From Crystallibacter permensis (GTDB lineage: Bacteria > Actinomycetota > Actinomycetes > Actinomycetales > Micrococcaceae), in NCBI RefSeq assembly GCF_025960875.1, contig NZ_JAODLR010000005.1, positions 62,001 to 126,000 on the forward strand: a stretch of 64,000 nucleotides of DNA. The letters are read 5' to 3'. Both the position numbers and the translations under genes were made by a program. The notes beneath the pieces are model-generated. The model was given only the letters and a program-made list of their open reading frames with translations. It was not told the origin of the DNA and ran no database searches. Shown one piece after another: positions 53,230 to 62,274 of this stretch; positions within the stretch are counted from its first letter, which is position 1, and every line of letters starts with the position of its first letter.

Positions 53230-55125
53230 CTACTCGAGGACTTCGGACGCCTCGAGCCATTCCATCTCTAGCTCTTCCTGCTCCGCGCTGATCTCCTGCA
53301 GCTTCTTGTTCAGCTCGGCCAGCTGCTCAAAGTCCGCGTCGGCCTTCGAGCCCGCGGCCGTCATCTGTTCCTTGACCTTGTCCGCCTGCTGGGTCAGTTT
53401 GGTCAGCTGGCGCTCAATCCGGTTGAGGTCCTTCTTGGCCTGCCGTTTTTCCGCCTCGCTGTGCGTCGAGGACGGTGCCGGACCGCCGGAACGGTGCTGG
53501 GCCGCACCGTTTTCGCCAGTGGAACCCGCTGTCGGTGCGGAGCCAGCGGACGACGACGGCCCCACCTTTCCGTCGCCGGCAGCCAGTGCCGCTTCGCGCA
53601 GCTCAAGATACTGGTCCACGCCGCCGGGCAAGCCGCGGATCCGGCCGTCGCCCAGCAGGGCCATCTGGTGGTCGGTGACGCGTTCGAGCAGGTAGCGGTC
53701 GTGCGAGACAACCACCAGGGTCCCCGGCCAGCCGTCCAGCACGTCTTCCACCGCGGCAAGCGTGTCCGTGTCCAGGTCATTGGTGGGCTCATCGAGCATC
53801 AGCACGTTCGGCTCCCCCACCAGCAGGCGCAGCAGCTGCAGCCGGCGGCGCTCACCACCGGAAAGATCCCGCACGGGGGTCCACTGCTTCTCCTTGTTGA
53901 AGCCCAACTGCTCCACGAGCTGACCGGCGGAGACTTCCTTGCCGCCCACGTTGAAGACCTGACGTTCACGCTGGATGACTTCGATGACCCGCAGGTCCGA
54001 GACGTCGTCCAGCTCGCGCACTTCCTGCGTGAGGATGGCGGTTTTCACAGTCTTGCCGCGCTTGACCTTGCCCGAATCCGGTTCGATCTCGCCTTTGAGC
54101 AGCCGCAGCAGCGTGGTCTTGCCCGCGCCGTTGACCCCCACGAGGCCCAGCCGCTCGCCCGGCGCCAGCCGAAGGGTGATGTTGTCGAAAAGCGGCCGGC
54201 CGCCGTCGTTCTTTGCCTCGATGCCTTCGCGGGGCGGGGGTGTGTAGGAGACGTTTTCCAGATCCAGCACGTCCTTGCCCAGCCGGGCCGTGGCCACCTT
54301 GTTCAGCGCCACGGTATCGCGCGGTTCCGGGACATCGGAGATCAGCTCGTTGGCCGCCTCGATGCGGAACTTGGGCTTGGCGGTACGGGCGGGCGCGCCG
54401 CGGCGGAGCCAGGCGAGTTCCTTCTTGACCAGTTGCTGGCGTTTGCTTTCGACGACGGCGTTCATGCGGTCCCGTTCGGCGCGGGCCAGGACGTACGCCG
54501 CGTACCCGCCGTCGAACGGGTCGACGATGCCGTCATGGATCTCCCACGTCCGGGTGCACACTTCATCCAGGAACCAGCGGTCGTGGGTGACCACCAGGAA
54601 CGCGCCTTCGGTGGGACGCCAGCGCTCCTTCAGGTGCCGGGCCAGCCATGCCACACCCTCCACGTCCAGGTGGTTGGTGGGCTCGTCCAGCATGATGACG
54701 TCGTGGTCTTCGATCAGCAGCTTGGCCAGAGCCACGCGCCGACGCTGCCCGCCGGAGAGCAGGGAAACCTTCGCGTGCCAGTCCACGTCCCCCACGAGAC
54801 CACCCATAATTTCGCGGATGCGCGGGTTCGAGGCCCACTCGTGGTCCGCCTGGTCGCCGACGATGGCCTCGCCCACGGGCAGGTCGCCGTTGAGCACGTC
54901 CTGCTGGTCGAGGTAGCCGATATTAACGTCGCCGCGCTTGGTCACGCGGCCTTCGTCCGGCGTCGTGCGCTGCGCGAGCATTCGCATCAGCGTGGACTTG
55001 CCGTCGCCGTTGCGGCCGACCATGCCGATCCGGTCGCCCTGGTTCAAGCCGATGGAAACCGAGTCCAGGACGGTGCGGGTGGCAAAGGAGACGCTGATGT
55101 TTTCCGCGCCAAGCAGGTGGGCCAA
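53230..55125 (-). CDS. ABC-F family ATPase (Uup-like, with C-terminal coiled coil)
   Basis: This ~631-aa soluble protein has two ABC domains and no membrane segment. Domain 1 has GRNGDGKST, LSGGQRRRVALAKLL and VIMLDEPTNHLD. Domain 2 has GVNGAGKTT, LSGGERRRLQLLRLL and VLMLDEPTNDLD. A Ser/Gly/Pro-rich linker leads to a charged C-terminal coiled coil, as in Uup/EttA-type translation or DNA-associated ABC-F proteins. The start is most likely TTG at 55125 (LAHLLGAENISVSF); the frame further upstream overlaps ispE and lacks homology. Downstream neighbour of ispE in the tatD-rpf-rsmA-ispE block. Confidence 0.9.
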   Translation of the reverse strand: MAHLLGAENISVSFATRTVLDSVSIGLNQGDRIGMVGRNGDGKSTLMRMLAQRTTPDEGRVTKRGDVNIGYLDQQDVLNGDLPVGEAIVGDQADHEWASNPRIREIMGGLVGDVDWHAKVSLLSGGQRRRVALAKLLIEDHDVIMLDEPTNHLDVEGVAWLARHLKERWRPTEGAFLVVTHDRWFLDEVCTRTWEIHDGIVDPFDGGYAAYVLARAERDRMNAVVESKRQQLVKKELAWLRRGAPARTAKPKFRIEAANELISDVPEPRDTVALNKVATARLGKDVLDLENVSYTPPPREGIEAKNDGGRPLFDNITLRLAPGERLGLVGVNGAGKTTLLRLLKGEIEPDSGKVKRGKTVKTAILTQEVRELDDVSDLRVIEVIQRERQVFNVGGKEVSAGQLVEQLGFNKEKQWTPVRDLSGGERRRLQLLRLLVGEPNVLMLDEPTNDLDTDTLAAVEDVLDGWPGTLVVVSHDRYLLERVTDHQMALLGDGRIRGLPGGVDQYLELREAALAAGDGKVGPSSSAGSAPTAGSTGENGAAQHRSGGPAPSSTHSEAEKRQAKKDLNRIERQLTKLTQQADKVKEQMTAAGSKADADFEQLAELNKKLQEISAEQEELEMEWLEASEVLE

Positions 55126-55174
55126 GGTGAAGATACTTTCTGTTGCTGTGTAGGTGAAGTTATCGCAGGCCGGG

Positions 55175-56116
55175 TCAGGCCATGATGCGCGCGCCGTGGA
55201 CCGGGCCGTGGACGGGCAGCGCCGCCACGCCCGCGACGTCGGAGAGCCGCTGGGCAAGGTCCTCGGCTTCGAGCCGGTCCGCCACGAGGAAGCCCAGTGT
55301 CGGCCCCGAACCGGAGACCAGTCCGGCCAGCGCGCCCTCGGCGACGCCCAGTTCAAGGATATCGGCCAGCTCCGGCGCGAGCGCCATCGCGGCGGCCTGC
55401 AGGTCATTGCCCACCGCGTTCGCCAGCGAGTCCACGTCCCCGGCATGCATGGCCTTCAGCACGGCCGGGTCCACGCCCTCCGGCTCCGTGGCATCGAATC
55501 CGGCCTCTTCGCGCAGCTGGTCCGCCATGGCGTAGACCTTGGGGGTGGAGAGCCCGAAGCTGGCGGGAACCAGCACCCAGTTCATGTCCTTGCGGGCCAG
55601 CGCCGGCGTCAGCTGGTCGCCGATGCCAAGCCCCACGGCGACCCCGCCGAGGATGGCGAAGGGCACGTCGGCACCGAGGTCCGAGGCAATGCGGACGAGC
55701 TCTTCGCGGGAAAAGCCGGTATCCCAGAGCGCGCTGCACGCAACCAGCGCTGCCGCGGCGTCGGCCGATCCCCCGCCCATGCCGCCGGCGATGGGCACTC
55801 GTTTGGTGATGTCCAGATGCACGCCGGTGGGACGCTCGGCCATGGAGCGCATCAGCTGTGCGGCCTGGACGGCCAGGTTGGACTCGTCCAGCGGGATGTC
55901 GTCGAGTTCCAGCGGCAGCGTGGAGCCGTTGCGCACGCTCACGGTGATCCGGTCGTCGTCGCGCACCGTGGCCGTGACTTCCTCGTAGAGCGAGACGGCC
56001 AGGTAGACACTGGCCACGGAATGGTAGCCGTCCAGGCGCTGCGGGCCCATCCGGAAGGACACGTTGATCTTGCCCGGGGCCATCACCCGGACCGAACGCT
56101 TTCTGGACATGCTCAT
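55175..56116 (-). CDS. ispE: 4-diphosphocytidyl-2-C-methyl-D-erythritol kinase
   Basis: This 313-aa GHMP kinase phosphorylates CDP-methylerythritol in the MEP pathway of isoprenoid synthesis. The N-terminus VMAPGKINVSFRMGPQRLDG is the substrate-binding motif of IspE, PIAGGMGGGSADAAAAL is the GHMP ATP loop, and GLVSGSGPTLGFLV is the third motif. GGAGGAGGCA precedes the ATG at 56116; another ATG is at 56110. It follows rsmA by 23 bp, the usual actinobacterial order. Confidence 0.96.
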   Translation of the reverse strand: MSMSRKRSVRVMAPGKINVSFRMGPQRLDGYHSVASVYLAVSLYEEVTATVRDDDRITVSVRNGSTLPLELDDIPLDESNLAVQAAQLMRSMAERPTGVHLDITKRVPIAGGMGGGSADAAAALVACSALWDTGFSREELVRIASDLGADVPFAILGGVAVGLGIGDQLTPALARKDMNWVLVPASFGLSTPKVYAMADQLREEAGFDATEPEGVDPAVLKAMHAGDVDSLANAVGNDLQAAAMALAPELADILELGVAEGALAGLVSGSGPTLGFLVADRLEAEDLAQRLSDVAGVAALPVHGPVHGARIMA

Positions 56117-56139
56117 TGCCTCCTCCACCGGGTCTTAGC

Positions 56140-57102
56140 TCAGGCCATCAAGGGCTGTTTGAATTCGGCAATCCGTGCGAAGGCGTGTACGTCCAGCACT
56201 TCGCCGCGCGCGCTCGGGTCCACGTTCGCCGCGCGCAGGGCATCCTCGGCAGCGGCCGGGCTTCCCGCCCAGCCGGCGAGGGCGGCGCGCAGGGTCTTGC
56301 GGCGCTGGGCGAAGGCCGCGTCGATCACGGCGAAGACTTCCTTGCGAGTTGCCCTGGTCTGGGGCGGTTCGTGCCGGGTGAACTCCACCAGTCCGGAGGC
56401 GATCTTCGGCGCGGGCCAGAACACGTTCATGCCGATCACGCCGGCCTTGCGCATCTGCGAGTACCAGGCAGCCTTGACGCTGGGCACGCCGTAAATCTTC
56501 GAGCCCGGTTTCGCCGCGAGCCGGTCCGCCACCTCGTCCTGCACCATCACCAAGCCGTGCTCGAGCGAGGGGAAATGCTCCAGCAGGTGCAGCACCACGG
56601 GCACGGCCACGTTGTACGGGAGGTTGGCCACCAGCGCAGTGGGCTGCTGCGGCAGCTCGGTCACCCTCATGGCATCCGCCAGTACGACGTCGAGCCGGGA
56701 GCCCGCATCCGGACGGAGCCGGGCGGCGGTCTCCGGCAGCTTGGCGGCAAGTTTGGGATCAATCTCGACGGCCACCACATGTTTGGCGGCGTCCAGCAGT
56801 CCGAGGGTCAGCGAGCCCAAACCGGGGCCGACCTCCAGCACGGTCTCCTGCGGATCAATGTGTGCCGCGGCGACGATGCGGCGGATGGTGTTGCCGTCGA
56901 TGACGAAGTTCTGTCCAAGGGTCTTGGTGGGGCGGACATCCAGCTCGTCCGCGAGCCGCCTGATGTCCGCTGCCCCCAGCAAAGGTGCCGTGCCCGCGGT
57001 AGCCGGGCGGCCGCCGTCGTTCGCAGGCATTGCCGCGCCCTCGCGGGTTGGCGACGCCGAGCCGTCGTCGGCCAGCCCTGAGGAAGAATTCGCTTCTGTC
57101 AC
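56140..57102 (-). CDS. rsmA: 16S rRNA (A1518/A1519) dimethyltransferase
   Basis: This 320-aa enzyme (KsgA) dimethylates two adjacent adenines in the 3' end of 16S rRNA during 30S assembly. After a ~45-residue N-terminal extension it shows [31 protein letters not shown] (SAM motif I) and the catalytic NLPYNV. The GTG start is 6 nt after TACGAT on the minus strand, so the rsmA-ispE message appears leaderless. A terminator at 57144-57176 separates it from rpf. Confidence 0.97.
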   Translation of the reverse strand: MTEANSSSGLADDGSASPTREGAAMPANDGGRPATAGTAPLLGAADIRRLADELDVRPTKTLGQNFVIDGNTIRRIVAAAHIDPQETVLEVGPGLGSLTLGLLDAAKHVVAVEIDPKLAAKLPETAARLRPDAGSRLDVVLADAMRVTELPQQPTALVANLPYNVAVPVVLHLLEHFPSLEHGLVMVQDEVADRLAAKPGSKIYGVPSVKAAWYSQMRKAGVIGMNVFWPAPKIASGLVEFTRHEPPQTRATRKEVFAVIDAAFAQRRKTLRAALAGWAGSPAAAEDALRAANVDPSARGEVLDVHAFARIAEFKQPLMA

Positions 57103-57114
57103 TGTGCCATCGTA
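57103..57114 (-). promoter_or_regulatory. -10 element of a leaderless promoter for rsmA
   Basis: On the minus strand TACGAT (57109-57114) is followed by exactly six nucleotides and the GTG at 57102. Confidence 0.55.
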
Positions 57115-57143
57115 GCCGCTGATCTCTGCCGGGCCTTAAACGC

Positions 57144-57176
57144 CGGCAGGACCCGGATCGTGCCCGGGTCCTGCCG
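57144..57176 (-). terminator. Terminator after rpf
   Basis: A perfect 13-bp stem (57144-57156 with 57164-57176, 7-nt loop) is followed on the minus strand by GCGTTTAAGG. It ends the rpf transcript before rsmA. Confidence 0.75.
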
Positions 57177-57196
57177 ATGGGGTGATGCTGCTGCGG

Positions 57197-58333
57197 TTAG
57201 AGCAGGCCCAGCTTGGCTGAGCAGGCCGGCCAGTGGCCCCAGCCGCCGCTGCCGCGCAGGACCTCTGCGGTGGCAATCTGCTCGGACGGGCTCGCCATGT
57301 GCGGCAGCGGGGCGTACTTGCCGCCGCCGGCGCCGATCCAGGAGCTCTGGCTGAACTGCAGGCCGCCGTAGTAACCGTTGCCGGTGTTGATGGCCCAGTT
57401 GCCGCCGGACTCGCACTGGGCGAGGGCCTGCCAGGTGCCGCCGACGTTGGTGTTGTCGCTGCCGGAAGGAGCCTTGGGCTTGGGGGCCGGGCGCTCCTTG
57501 GTGCCGACGCTGACCTGCTGGGTGACCGGCTTGCGGGTGATCTCGTTGCTGACCAGCTCGCGCTCAGTTTCTTCGCCGTCCACCAGCACCAGGGCGTAGG
57601 TCTTGGTGCGCTCACCGGTGACACCGGAGCGGGTGATCTCCTGCTCGCCCTCGTACATCGAGGAGTCCTTCTTGGTCTCGGTCTCGAACTCGATCGGCTC
57701 GATGACCTCGATCTTCTGGTCCCGGTCGATGCGGGTGATCTTGAGCTTCAGCTTGTCCTTGATCTCGGTGGACTTCGGGTCGGAGAGCTCGTCGTCCTTG
57801 CCCAGCTTGATCTTCTGTTCCTTCAGCAGATCACCGATGGTGGCCGCCGTCGTAATCTTCTTCTTGGTTTCGCCGTCCACCGTGATGGAAACGGTCTTCG
57901 GGGTGGTGATGGTCACCGTGCTCACGCTGGCCAGTTCGGCATCCAGCGGGGCGGAAAGTTCGGAATCCTCTTCGACGCCGAGCTCGTGGAGGAGGTCCTC
58001 AACGGTGGCGGAGGTGGAGTGCACTGTCTTGCTGGTGCCGTCCAGGGTCAGCTTGACCGGCTTGGCGGTGATGACCTGGATGCTGCTGCCGTCGGTGATC
58101 TCAGCGGTGGCGGACGGGGTGATTTCGTCCAGCTCGCCCACCTGGACATCGGCGTCGTTCAGGACGTCCTGAACGGTGCTGCCGAAGGTCGAAACGCTGC
58201 TGGCCTGGCCGTCAACGGTCAGCGTTACCGACTTGTTGTTGCCAACGAAGGCCACGAGCCCCAGCACGAGTGCAGTCATCACGATCATTTGCCCGGCAAT
58301 CTTTACCCAGCGGTTTTTCAGTGCGTTTGCCAC
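57197..58333 (-). CDS. rpf: Resuscitation-promoting factor (RpfB-type)
   Basis: This ~378-aa secreted muralytic enzyme helps dormant actinobacteria resume growth. After a membrane anchor (IAGQMIVMTALVLGLVAFVG) it has three DUF348 repeats (for example VTLTVDGQASSVSTFGSTVQ), a G5 domain (EGEQEITRSGVTGERTKTYA) and a C-terminal Rpf transglycosylase-like domain. There WQALAQCESGGNWAINTGNG carries the catalytic Glu and YYGGLQFSQSSW follows. This is RpfB domain order. The GTG at 58333 is favoured; longer frames reach 58477. No c-di-AMP riboswitch is seen upstream, unlike many actinobacterial rpf genes. Confidence 0.95.
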   Translation of the reverse strand: MANALKNRWVKIAGQMIVMTALVLGLVAFVGNNKSVTLTVDGQASSVSTFGSTVQDVLNDADVQVGELDEITPSATAEITDGSSIQVITAKPVKLTLDGTSKTVHSTSATVEDLLHELGVEEDSELSAPLDAELASVSTVTITTPKTVSITVDGETKKKITTAATIGDLLKEQKIKLGKDDELSDPKSTEIKDKLKLKITRIDRDQKIEVIEPIEFETETKKDSSMYEGEQEITRSGVTGERTKTYALVLVDGEETERELVSNEITRKPVTQQVSVGTKERPAPKPKAPSGSDNTNVGGTWQALAQCESGGNWAINTGNGYYGGLQFSQSSWIGAGGGKYAPLPHMASPSEQIATAEVLRGSGGWGHWPACSAKLGLL

Positions 58334-58670
58334 GGTACCCAACTTTTTTAACGTTTCCCGGGCACGAGGACTTGGACACGAGCAGTCGCGCGCCGAATCG
58401 CACGGCACGATGCTTTGTGCAGGCAGCACTAGACGAGAGGGTTTGGGCGTACGAACGGAACGTCCAACTTGCCTCAAGCGAGTGATTTCATGTCCGGTTG
58501 CCTTCCCCGACCCCGGCCATTAGCTCCCCACCGTAACCGAACCGTGATGCATCTCCAACTCGAGTACGGCCAAAATCTCGTTTTGGTCACGCCGGAACGT
58601 CCCAAGTCAGCCTTGGTGAAACGTCGGAAAACCGGGGCTGACTAGGAAAAATACTCTTCAGTAACTTAGC
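58334..58670 (-). other. 337-bp region upstream of rpf
   Basis: No gene or known riboswitch is recognisable. The length suggests a long 5' leader or distal promoter for rpf. I see no strong palindrome other than a short CAAAATCTCGTTTTG dyad near 58571. Confidence 0.4.
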
Positions 58671-59618
58671 TCACAAAGTCCCATAAATTTCTTCTGTGTT
58701 TTGTGACACCTCTGTGCATAGCTGCGCCAGATTCTTGTCCAAAACCTCGGCCATGGCACGCACTGTGTAGGGAATCATGTAGCTCGCGTTGGGCCTGCCG
58801 CGGTAGGGGTGCGGGGTGAGGAACGGGGCGTCGGTTTCCACCAGAACCAGGGCGGGATCGGCGAGAGCCAGGGCCTCGCGCAGGTCGCCTGCGTTCTTGA
58901 AGGTTACGGTGCCGGCGAAGGACATGTTCCAGCCGTTCTCGTTGCAGATCCGGGCCAGTGCAGCATCGCCGGAGAAGCAGTGGAAGACCACTTTCTCGGG
59001 CGCCCCTTCCTCGCGCAGCACCCGGACCACATCCTCGTGTGCGTCGCGGTCATGGATCTGCAGCGCCAGCCCCAGCCGCTTCGCCATGTCGATGTGCCGG
59101 CGGAAGGAATACTCCTGTGTTTTCAGGCCCGGCCCCTCGGTACGGAAGTAGTCCAGGCCGGTCTCGCCGATGGCCCGCACGCGCGGATGGGCGGCGAGCG
59201 CTTCGATCTCGGCGAGCGCATCCTCGAGCGTGCCCGCCTCCCCCAGTGCCGGTGCGTCGTTGGGATGGAGTGCGACGGCGCCCAGCAGCCTTGCGTCTGC
59301 TTCCACCGCTTCGATGGTGAACCGGGAGGACTCCAGGTCGCAGCCGACCTGGACGGCACCGTGGACGCCCAGGGCCTCGGCTGCGTCGAGTGCTTCCTTG
59401 ACGCTGACCTGCACGTCGCCGTCGCGGAAATCCAGGTGCGTGTGGTTGTCCATTACCGGCACCGGCAGGGGTTCGGGCGCCGGCGGATACCGCAGCTGCC
59501 GCCGTCGTCCGCTGTTTTCCTCTTCGGCGCTGCGGGCGCGCCCATCCGCCGGCTGCGGTGCTTCGGCAACATAGGGGGCGGGCGTTTCTCCGGGCAGGAC
59601 TGCGAGGTTGTTCGGCAT
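58671..59618 (-). CDS. tatD: TatD-family metal-dependent DNase
   Basis: The 315-aa protein has an unusual ~55-residue disordered N-terminal extension, then the TatD amidohydrolase fold: DNHTHLDFRDG (metal His pair), AIGETGLDYFR (metal Glu), HDRDAHEDVVRVLRE, VVFHCFSGDAALA and VLVETDAPFLTP (catalytic Asp). TatD enzymes are 3'-5' exonucleases or deoxyribonucleases. It heads the tatD-rpf order. The ATG is 6 nt after TAACCT on the minus strand, a leaderless arrangement. Confidence 0.94.
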   Translation of the reverse strand: MPNNLAVLPGETPAPYVAEAPQPADGRARSAEEENSGRRRQLRYPPAPEPLPVPVMDNHTHLDFRDGDVQVSVKEALDAAEALGVHGAVQVGCDLESSRFTIEAVEADARLLGAVALHPNDAPALGEAGTLEDALAEIEALAAHPRVRAIGETGLDYFRTEGPGLKTQEYSFRRHIDMAKRLGLALQIHDRDAHEDVVRVLREEGAPEKVVFHCFSGDAALARICNENGWNMSFAGTVTFKNAGDLREALALADPALVLVETDAPFLTPHPYRGRPNASYMIPYTVRAMAEVLDKNLAQLCTEVSQNTEEIYGTL

Positions 59619-59630
59619 GCTTCTAGGTTA
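59619..59630 (-). promoter_or_regulatory. -10 element of a leaderless promoter for tatD
   Basis: On the minus strand TAACCT (59625-59630) is followed by exactly six nucleotides and the ATG at 59618. Confidence 0.55.
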
Positions 59631-59732
59631 TCGCCGGCGCCCGAAGAAACGTTTCAGGCCCTACCGTCCGGAAAGTTCTGCCAGTAGTGTTGGTACATCC
59701 GGCCCTGGGGGGAAGGCTAGCGGAAGGTTTCC

Positions 59733-60812
59733 ATGGACATCCAGCAGCAGGCGGCAGTATCGGATCCCGCGCGGCAGGCAGGTGCCGGCGGGGCGACCGC
59801 TGCTGCAGGTAGGGCCGCCAACGGACAGGGGATTGACGACGTCGGCCGCTTGCCGCTGGTGGACTTCCACGAGGCGTGCGGTCGCATCCTATCGGCGATC
59901 AACACCGTGATCGACGGCAAGGAGGAGGCCGCGTGGCTGGCGCTGACCGTGCTGCTGGCCCAGGGCCACCTGCTGGTGGAGGACGTTCCCGGCGTCGGCA
60001 AAACCATGCTGGCCAAAACGCTCGCGCGCACCATCGACTGCAGCGTCCGCCGCATCCAGTTCACGCCCGACCTGCTCCCCTCGGACGTCACCGGCGTCTC
60101 CATCTATAACCAGGACAAGCACAGCTTCGAGTTCCGGCCCGGCCCGGTTTTCGCCAACATTGTCATCGGGGACGAGATCAACCGCGCGTCGGCGAAGACG
60201 CAGTCCGCGCTGCTGGAGTGTATGGAGGAGCACCAGGTCACTGTGGACGGGCGCTCCTACCGGCTGGAACCGCCGTTCATGGTGGTGGCCACACAGAACC
60301 CGATCGAGATGGAAGGCACCTATCCGCTGCCGGAGGCCCAGCGCGACCGCTTTATGGCGCGGATTTCCATGGGCTACCCGGACCCGCGAGCGGAGATGGA
60401 CATGCTGGAAAACCATCAGTCCACCTCGCCGCTGGCCGATGTCCGCCCGGTGGTGGGCGTCGAGGACGTCCGCGCCATGGTGGCCACCGTGCAGGACGTC
60501 TACGTCTCCCCCGCGGTCAAGGAGTACACCGTCAACATCGGCCGGGCCACCCGCGAGCACCCGTACCTGCGCCTCGGCGCCAGCCCGCGCGCGCTCCTGC
60601 AACTGCTCCGGGCCGCCAAGGCCGCCGCGGCACTGGACGGCCGGGACTTTGTGCTCCCGGACGACATCGCCTCAGTCTCCGAGGCGGTGCTCTCCCACCG
60701 GCTGATGCTGGACCGCAAAGCCGTAACCGCCGGCGAGGATGCGCCCGGTATCGTGGCGTCCATCCTGGCCAAGGTTCCGGTCAACGGCGAATCCCGCCGT
60801 CCCGCTGTGTAG
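59733..60812 (+). CDS. MoxR-family AAA+ ATPase
   Basis: This 359-aa AAA+ protein of the MoxR subfamily carries VEDVPGVGKTMLAKTLA (Walker A, about 84-92), NIVIGDEINRASAKTQSALL (Walker B) and a sensor region VVATQNPIEMEGTYPLPEAQ. MoxR proteins act as chaperones for assembly of neighbouring DUF58/VWA proteins. It is the first gene of an operon with a DUF58 protein and a transglutaminase-like membrane protein, a common set in actinobacteria. An N-terminal ~35-residue Ala/Gly-rich extension is present. The promoter lies in the 114-bp spacer shared with tatD. Confidence 0.93.
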   Translation: MDIQQQAAVSDPARQAGAGGATAAAGRAANGQGIDDVGRLPLVDFHEACGRILSAINTVIDGKEEAAWLALTVLLAQGHLLVEDVPGVGKTMLAKTLARTIDCSVRRIQFTPDLLPSDVTGVSIYNQDKHSFEFRPGPVFANIVIGDEINRASAKTQSALLECMEEHQVTVDGRSYRLEPPFMVVATQNPIEMEGTYPLPEAQRDRFMARISMGYPDPRAEMDMLENHQSTSPLADVRPVVGVEDVRAMVATVQDVYVSPAVKEYTVNIGRATREHPYLRLGASPRALLQLLRAAKAAAALDGRDFVLPDDIASVSEAVLSHRLMLDRKAVTAGEDAPGIVASILAKVPVNGESRRPAV

Positions 60813-60822
60813 GTCAAGCGCC

Positions 60823-62274
60823 ATGGACCGGTTCGGCTGGCTGCCCACCCGCTACGTGACGATGCGCGGCTGGGGACTGCTCGCCGCCGGCGTCGGCGCC
60901 CTGCTGCTGGCGCAGATCTTCGGCCGCCGCGACCTGCTGAGCCTGGCGGTTTTCCTCATCGCCCTGCCCCTGCTCGCCGCGGCGGTGATGGTGGTGCTCA
61001 AGCCGCGCTTCGCCGTCGAACGTAAATTCCGGCCCGCCTCTGTGGAGACCGGGCTGATTACGCATGTCCAGCTGTCCGTGAGGCGCACCGGCAGCTTCGG
61101 CGGCATCGCCTATATGGAGGAGCAGCTGCCGCACCGGTTCGGCCGCTCCCCCACGTTCCGCTTCCCCGCGCGCTACCCCACGCGGACCGGCGAGAGCATC
61201 TACGAGTACCGGCTGCGTTCCGGCAAGCGCGGGATGTTCGGGATCGGCCCCGTCACCGCGGACTTCGAGGACCCCTTTGGGCTGGCCCGGCACCGGCACA
61301 ACCTGGGCGAGGTTTCGGCGCTCATTGTCACGCCGGCCCCGGTGGAGCTGCCGCCGACGTCGTTAACCGGCGCCCGCGGCACAGACGGCACCGCCAGCAC
61401 CCGGCGGCAGGCAAATCCGAGCGACGACGACGTCATGACGCGCGAATACCGGCACGGCGACCCGATGCGGCGGGTGCATTGGGCAGCCACCGCGCGGCAG
61501 GGCGAGCTGATGGTCCGGCAGGAGGAATCCGTCACCACCCCGCAGGCCACCATCATTCTGGACCAGCGCGTGCACACGTTCGGCAGCGGCCTGCTGCCGT
61601 CGCTGTCCGCGGAGCACGACGGCGGGGAGCTGCTGCACAGTTCGCCCGCGTTCGAATGGGCGGTCACCGCGGTGGCCTCGGCCGCACATGACTTCATCCA
61701 GCGCAACTACAATGTGCGGCTGCTCGACGTCCACGCCGAACCCGGCCTGCTGCGCTCCCCCTCGGCGCCGTGGCCCGAAGACGAAAGCTTCGTGGGCCCT
61801 GCCGGCTACCAGAACCTGGCGGAGGGACTGGCCGCGCTGGGGCTGGCCGAGGATCCGCACCGCAGGTCGGACCGGCCGCAGCCGGGGGCGGAGACGTTCG
61901 GGGACCGGCTGATGGACAAGCTCGCCGCACACAAACTCAAGGGCCCGCTGCTGGCCCTGCTGGGCAACATTTCCGCCGCCGAAGCGCGCCTGCTGGCCCC
62001 GGCCGCCGAGTTCGGCTCGCATGCCTTCGCCATCCTGGTCATGGACCATCCGCACGACTCCTCGCCGGCGCTCGAGGCCCTGCGCAACGGTGGCTGGCGC
62101 GCGGTCGGGGTCAACGCCAAGGCTTCGCTGCCGGCGGCGTGGAGCTACTTCGACGCCCAGGCCGCGGTCACCGCGTCCACCGCCCGGTCCCGCGCGGCCG
62201 GCACCGCTGCCGCCGGACCTGCCGCCGCGGGATCCGCCCGCTCCGGCCCCGTCTCCCCGGGAGGCCGACGATGA
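60823..62274 (+). CDS. DUF58-domain membrane protein
   Basis: This ~483-aa protein has two transmembrane helices near the N-terminus (MRGWGLLAAGVGALLLAQIF, then LAVFLIALPLLAAAVMVVLK). A beta-rich region and the DUF58 signature follow: GDPMRRVHWAATARQGELMV at about residues 210-230. The C-terminal part is VWA-like. It is the usual partner of MoxR ATPases; function is unknown but probably in envelope assembly. The start at 60823 lies 10 bp after the MoxR stop, and the stop overlaps the next start by 4 bp. Confidence 0.9.
   Translation: MDRFGWLPTRYVTMRGWGLLAAGVGALLLAQIFGRRDLLSLAVFLIALPLLAAAVMVVLKPRFAVERKFRPASVETGLITHVQLSVRRTGSFGGIAYMEEQLPHRFGRSPTFRFPARYPTRTGESIYEYRLRSGKRGMFGIGPVTADFEDPFGLARHRHNLGEVSALIVTPAPVELPPTSLTGARGTDGTASTRRQANPSDDDVMTREYRHGDPMRRVHWAATARQGELMVRQEESVTTPQATIILDQRVHTFGSGLLPSLSAEHDGGELLHSSPAFEWAVTAVASAAHDFIQRNYNVRLLDVHAEPGLLRSPSAPWPEDESFVGPAGYQNLAEGLAALGLAEDPHRRSDRPQPGAETFGDRLMDKLAAHKLKGPLLALLGNISAAEARLLAPAAEFGSHAFAILVMDHPHDSSPALEALRNGGWRAVGVNAKASLPAAWSYFDAQAAVTASTARSRAAGTAAAGPAAAGSARSGPVSPGGRR

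Noticed and set aside
55126-55446. An N-terminal extension of the ABC-F gene into ispE
   Set aside because: The translation is Arg/Trp-rich shadow sequence of ispE; family similarity begins at LAHLLGAEN, consistent with a TTG start at 55125.
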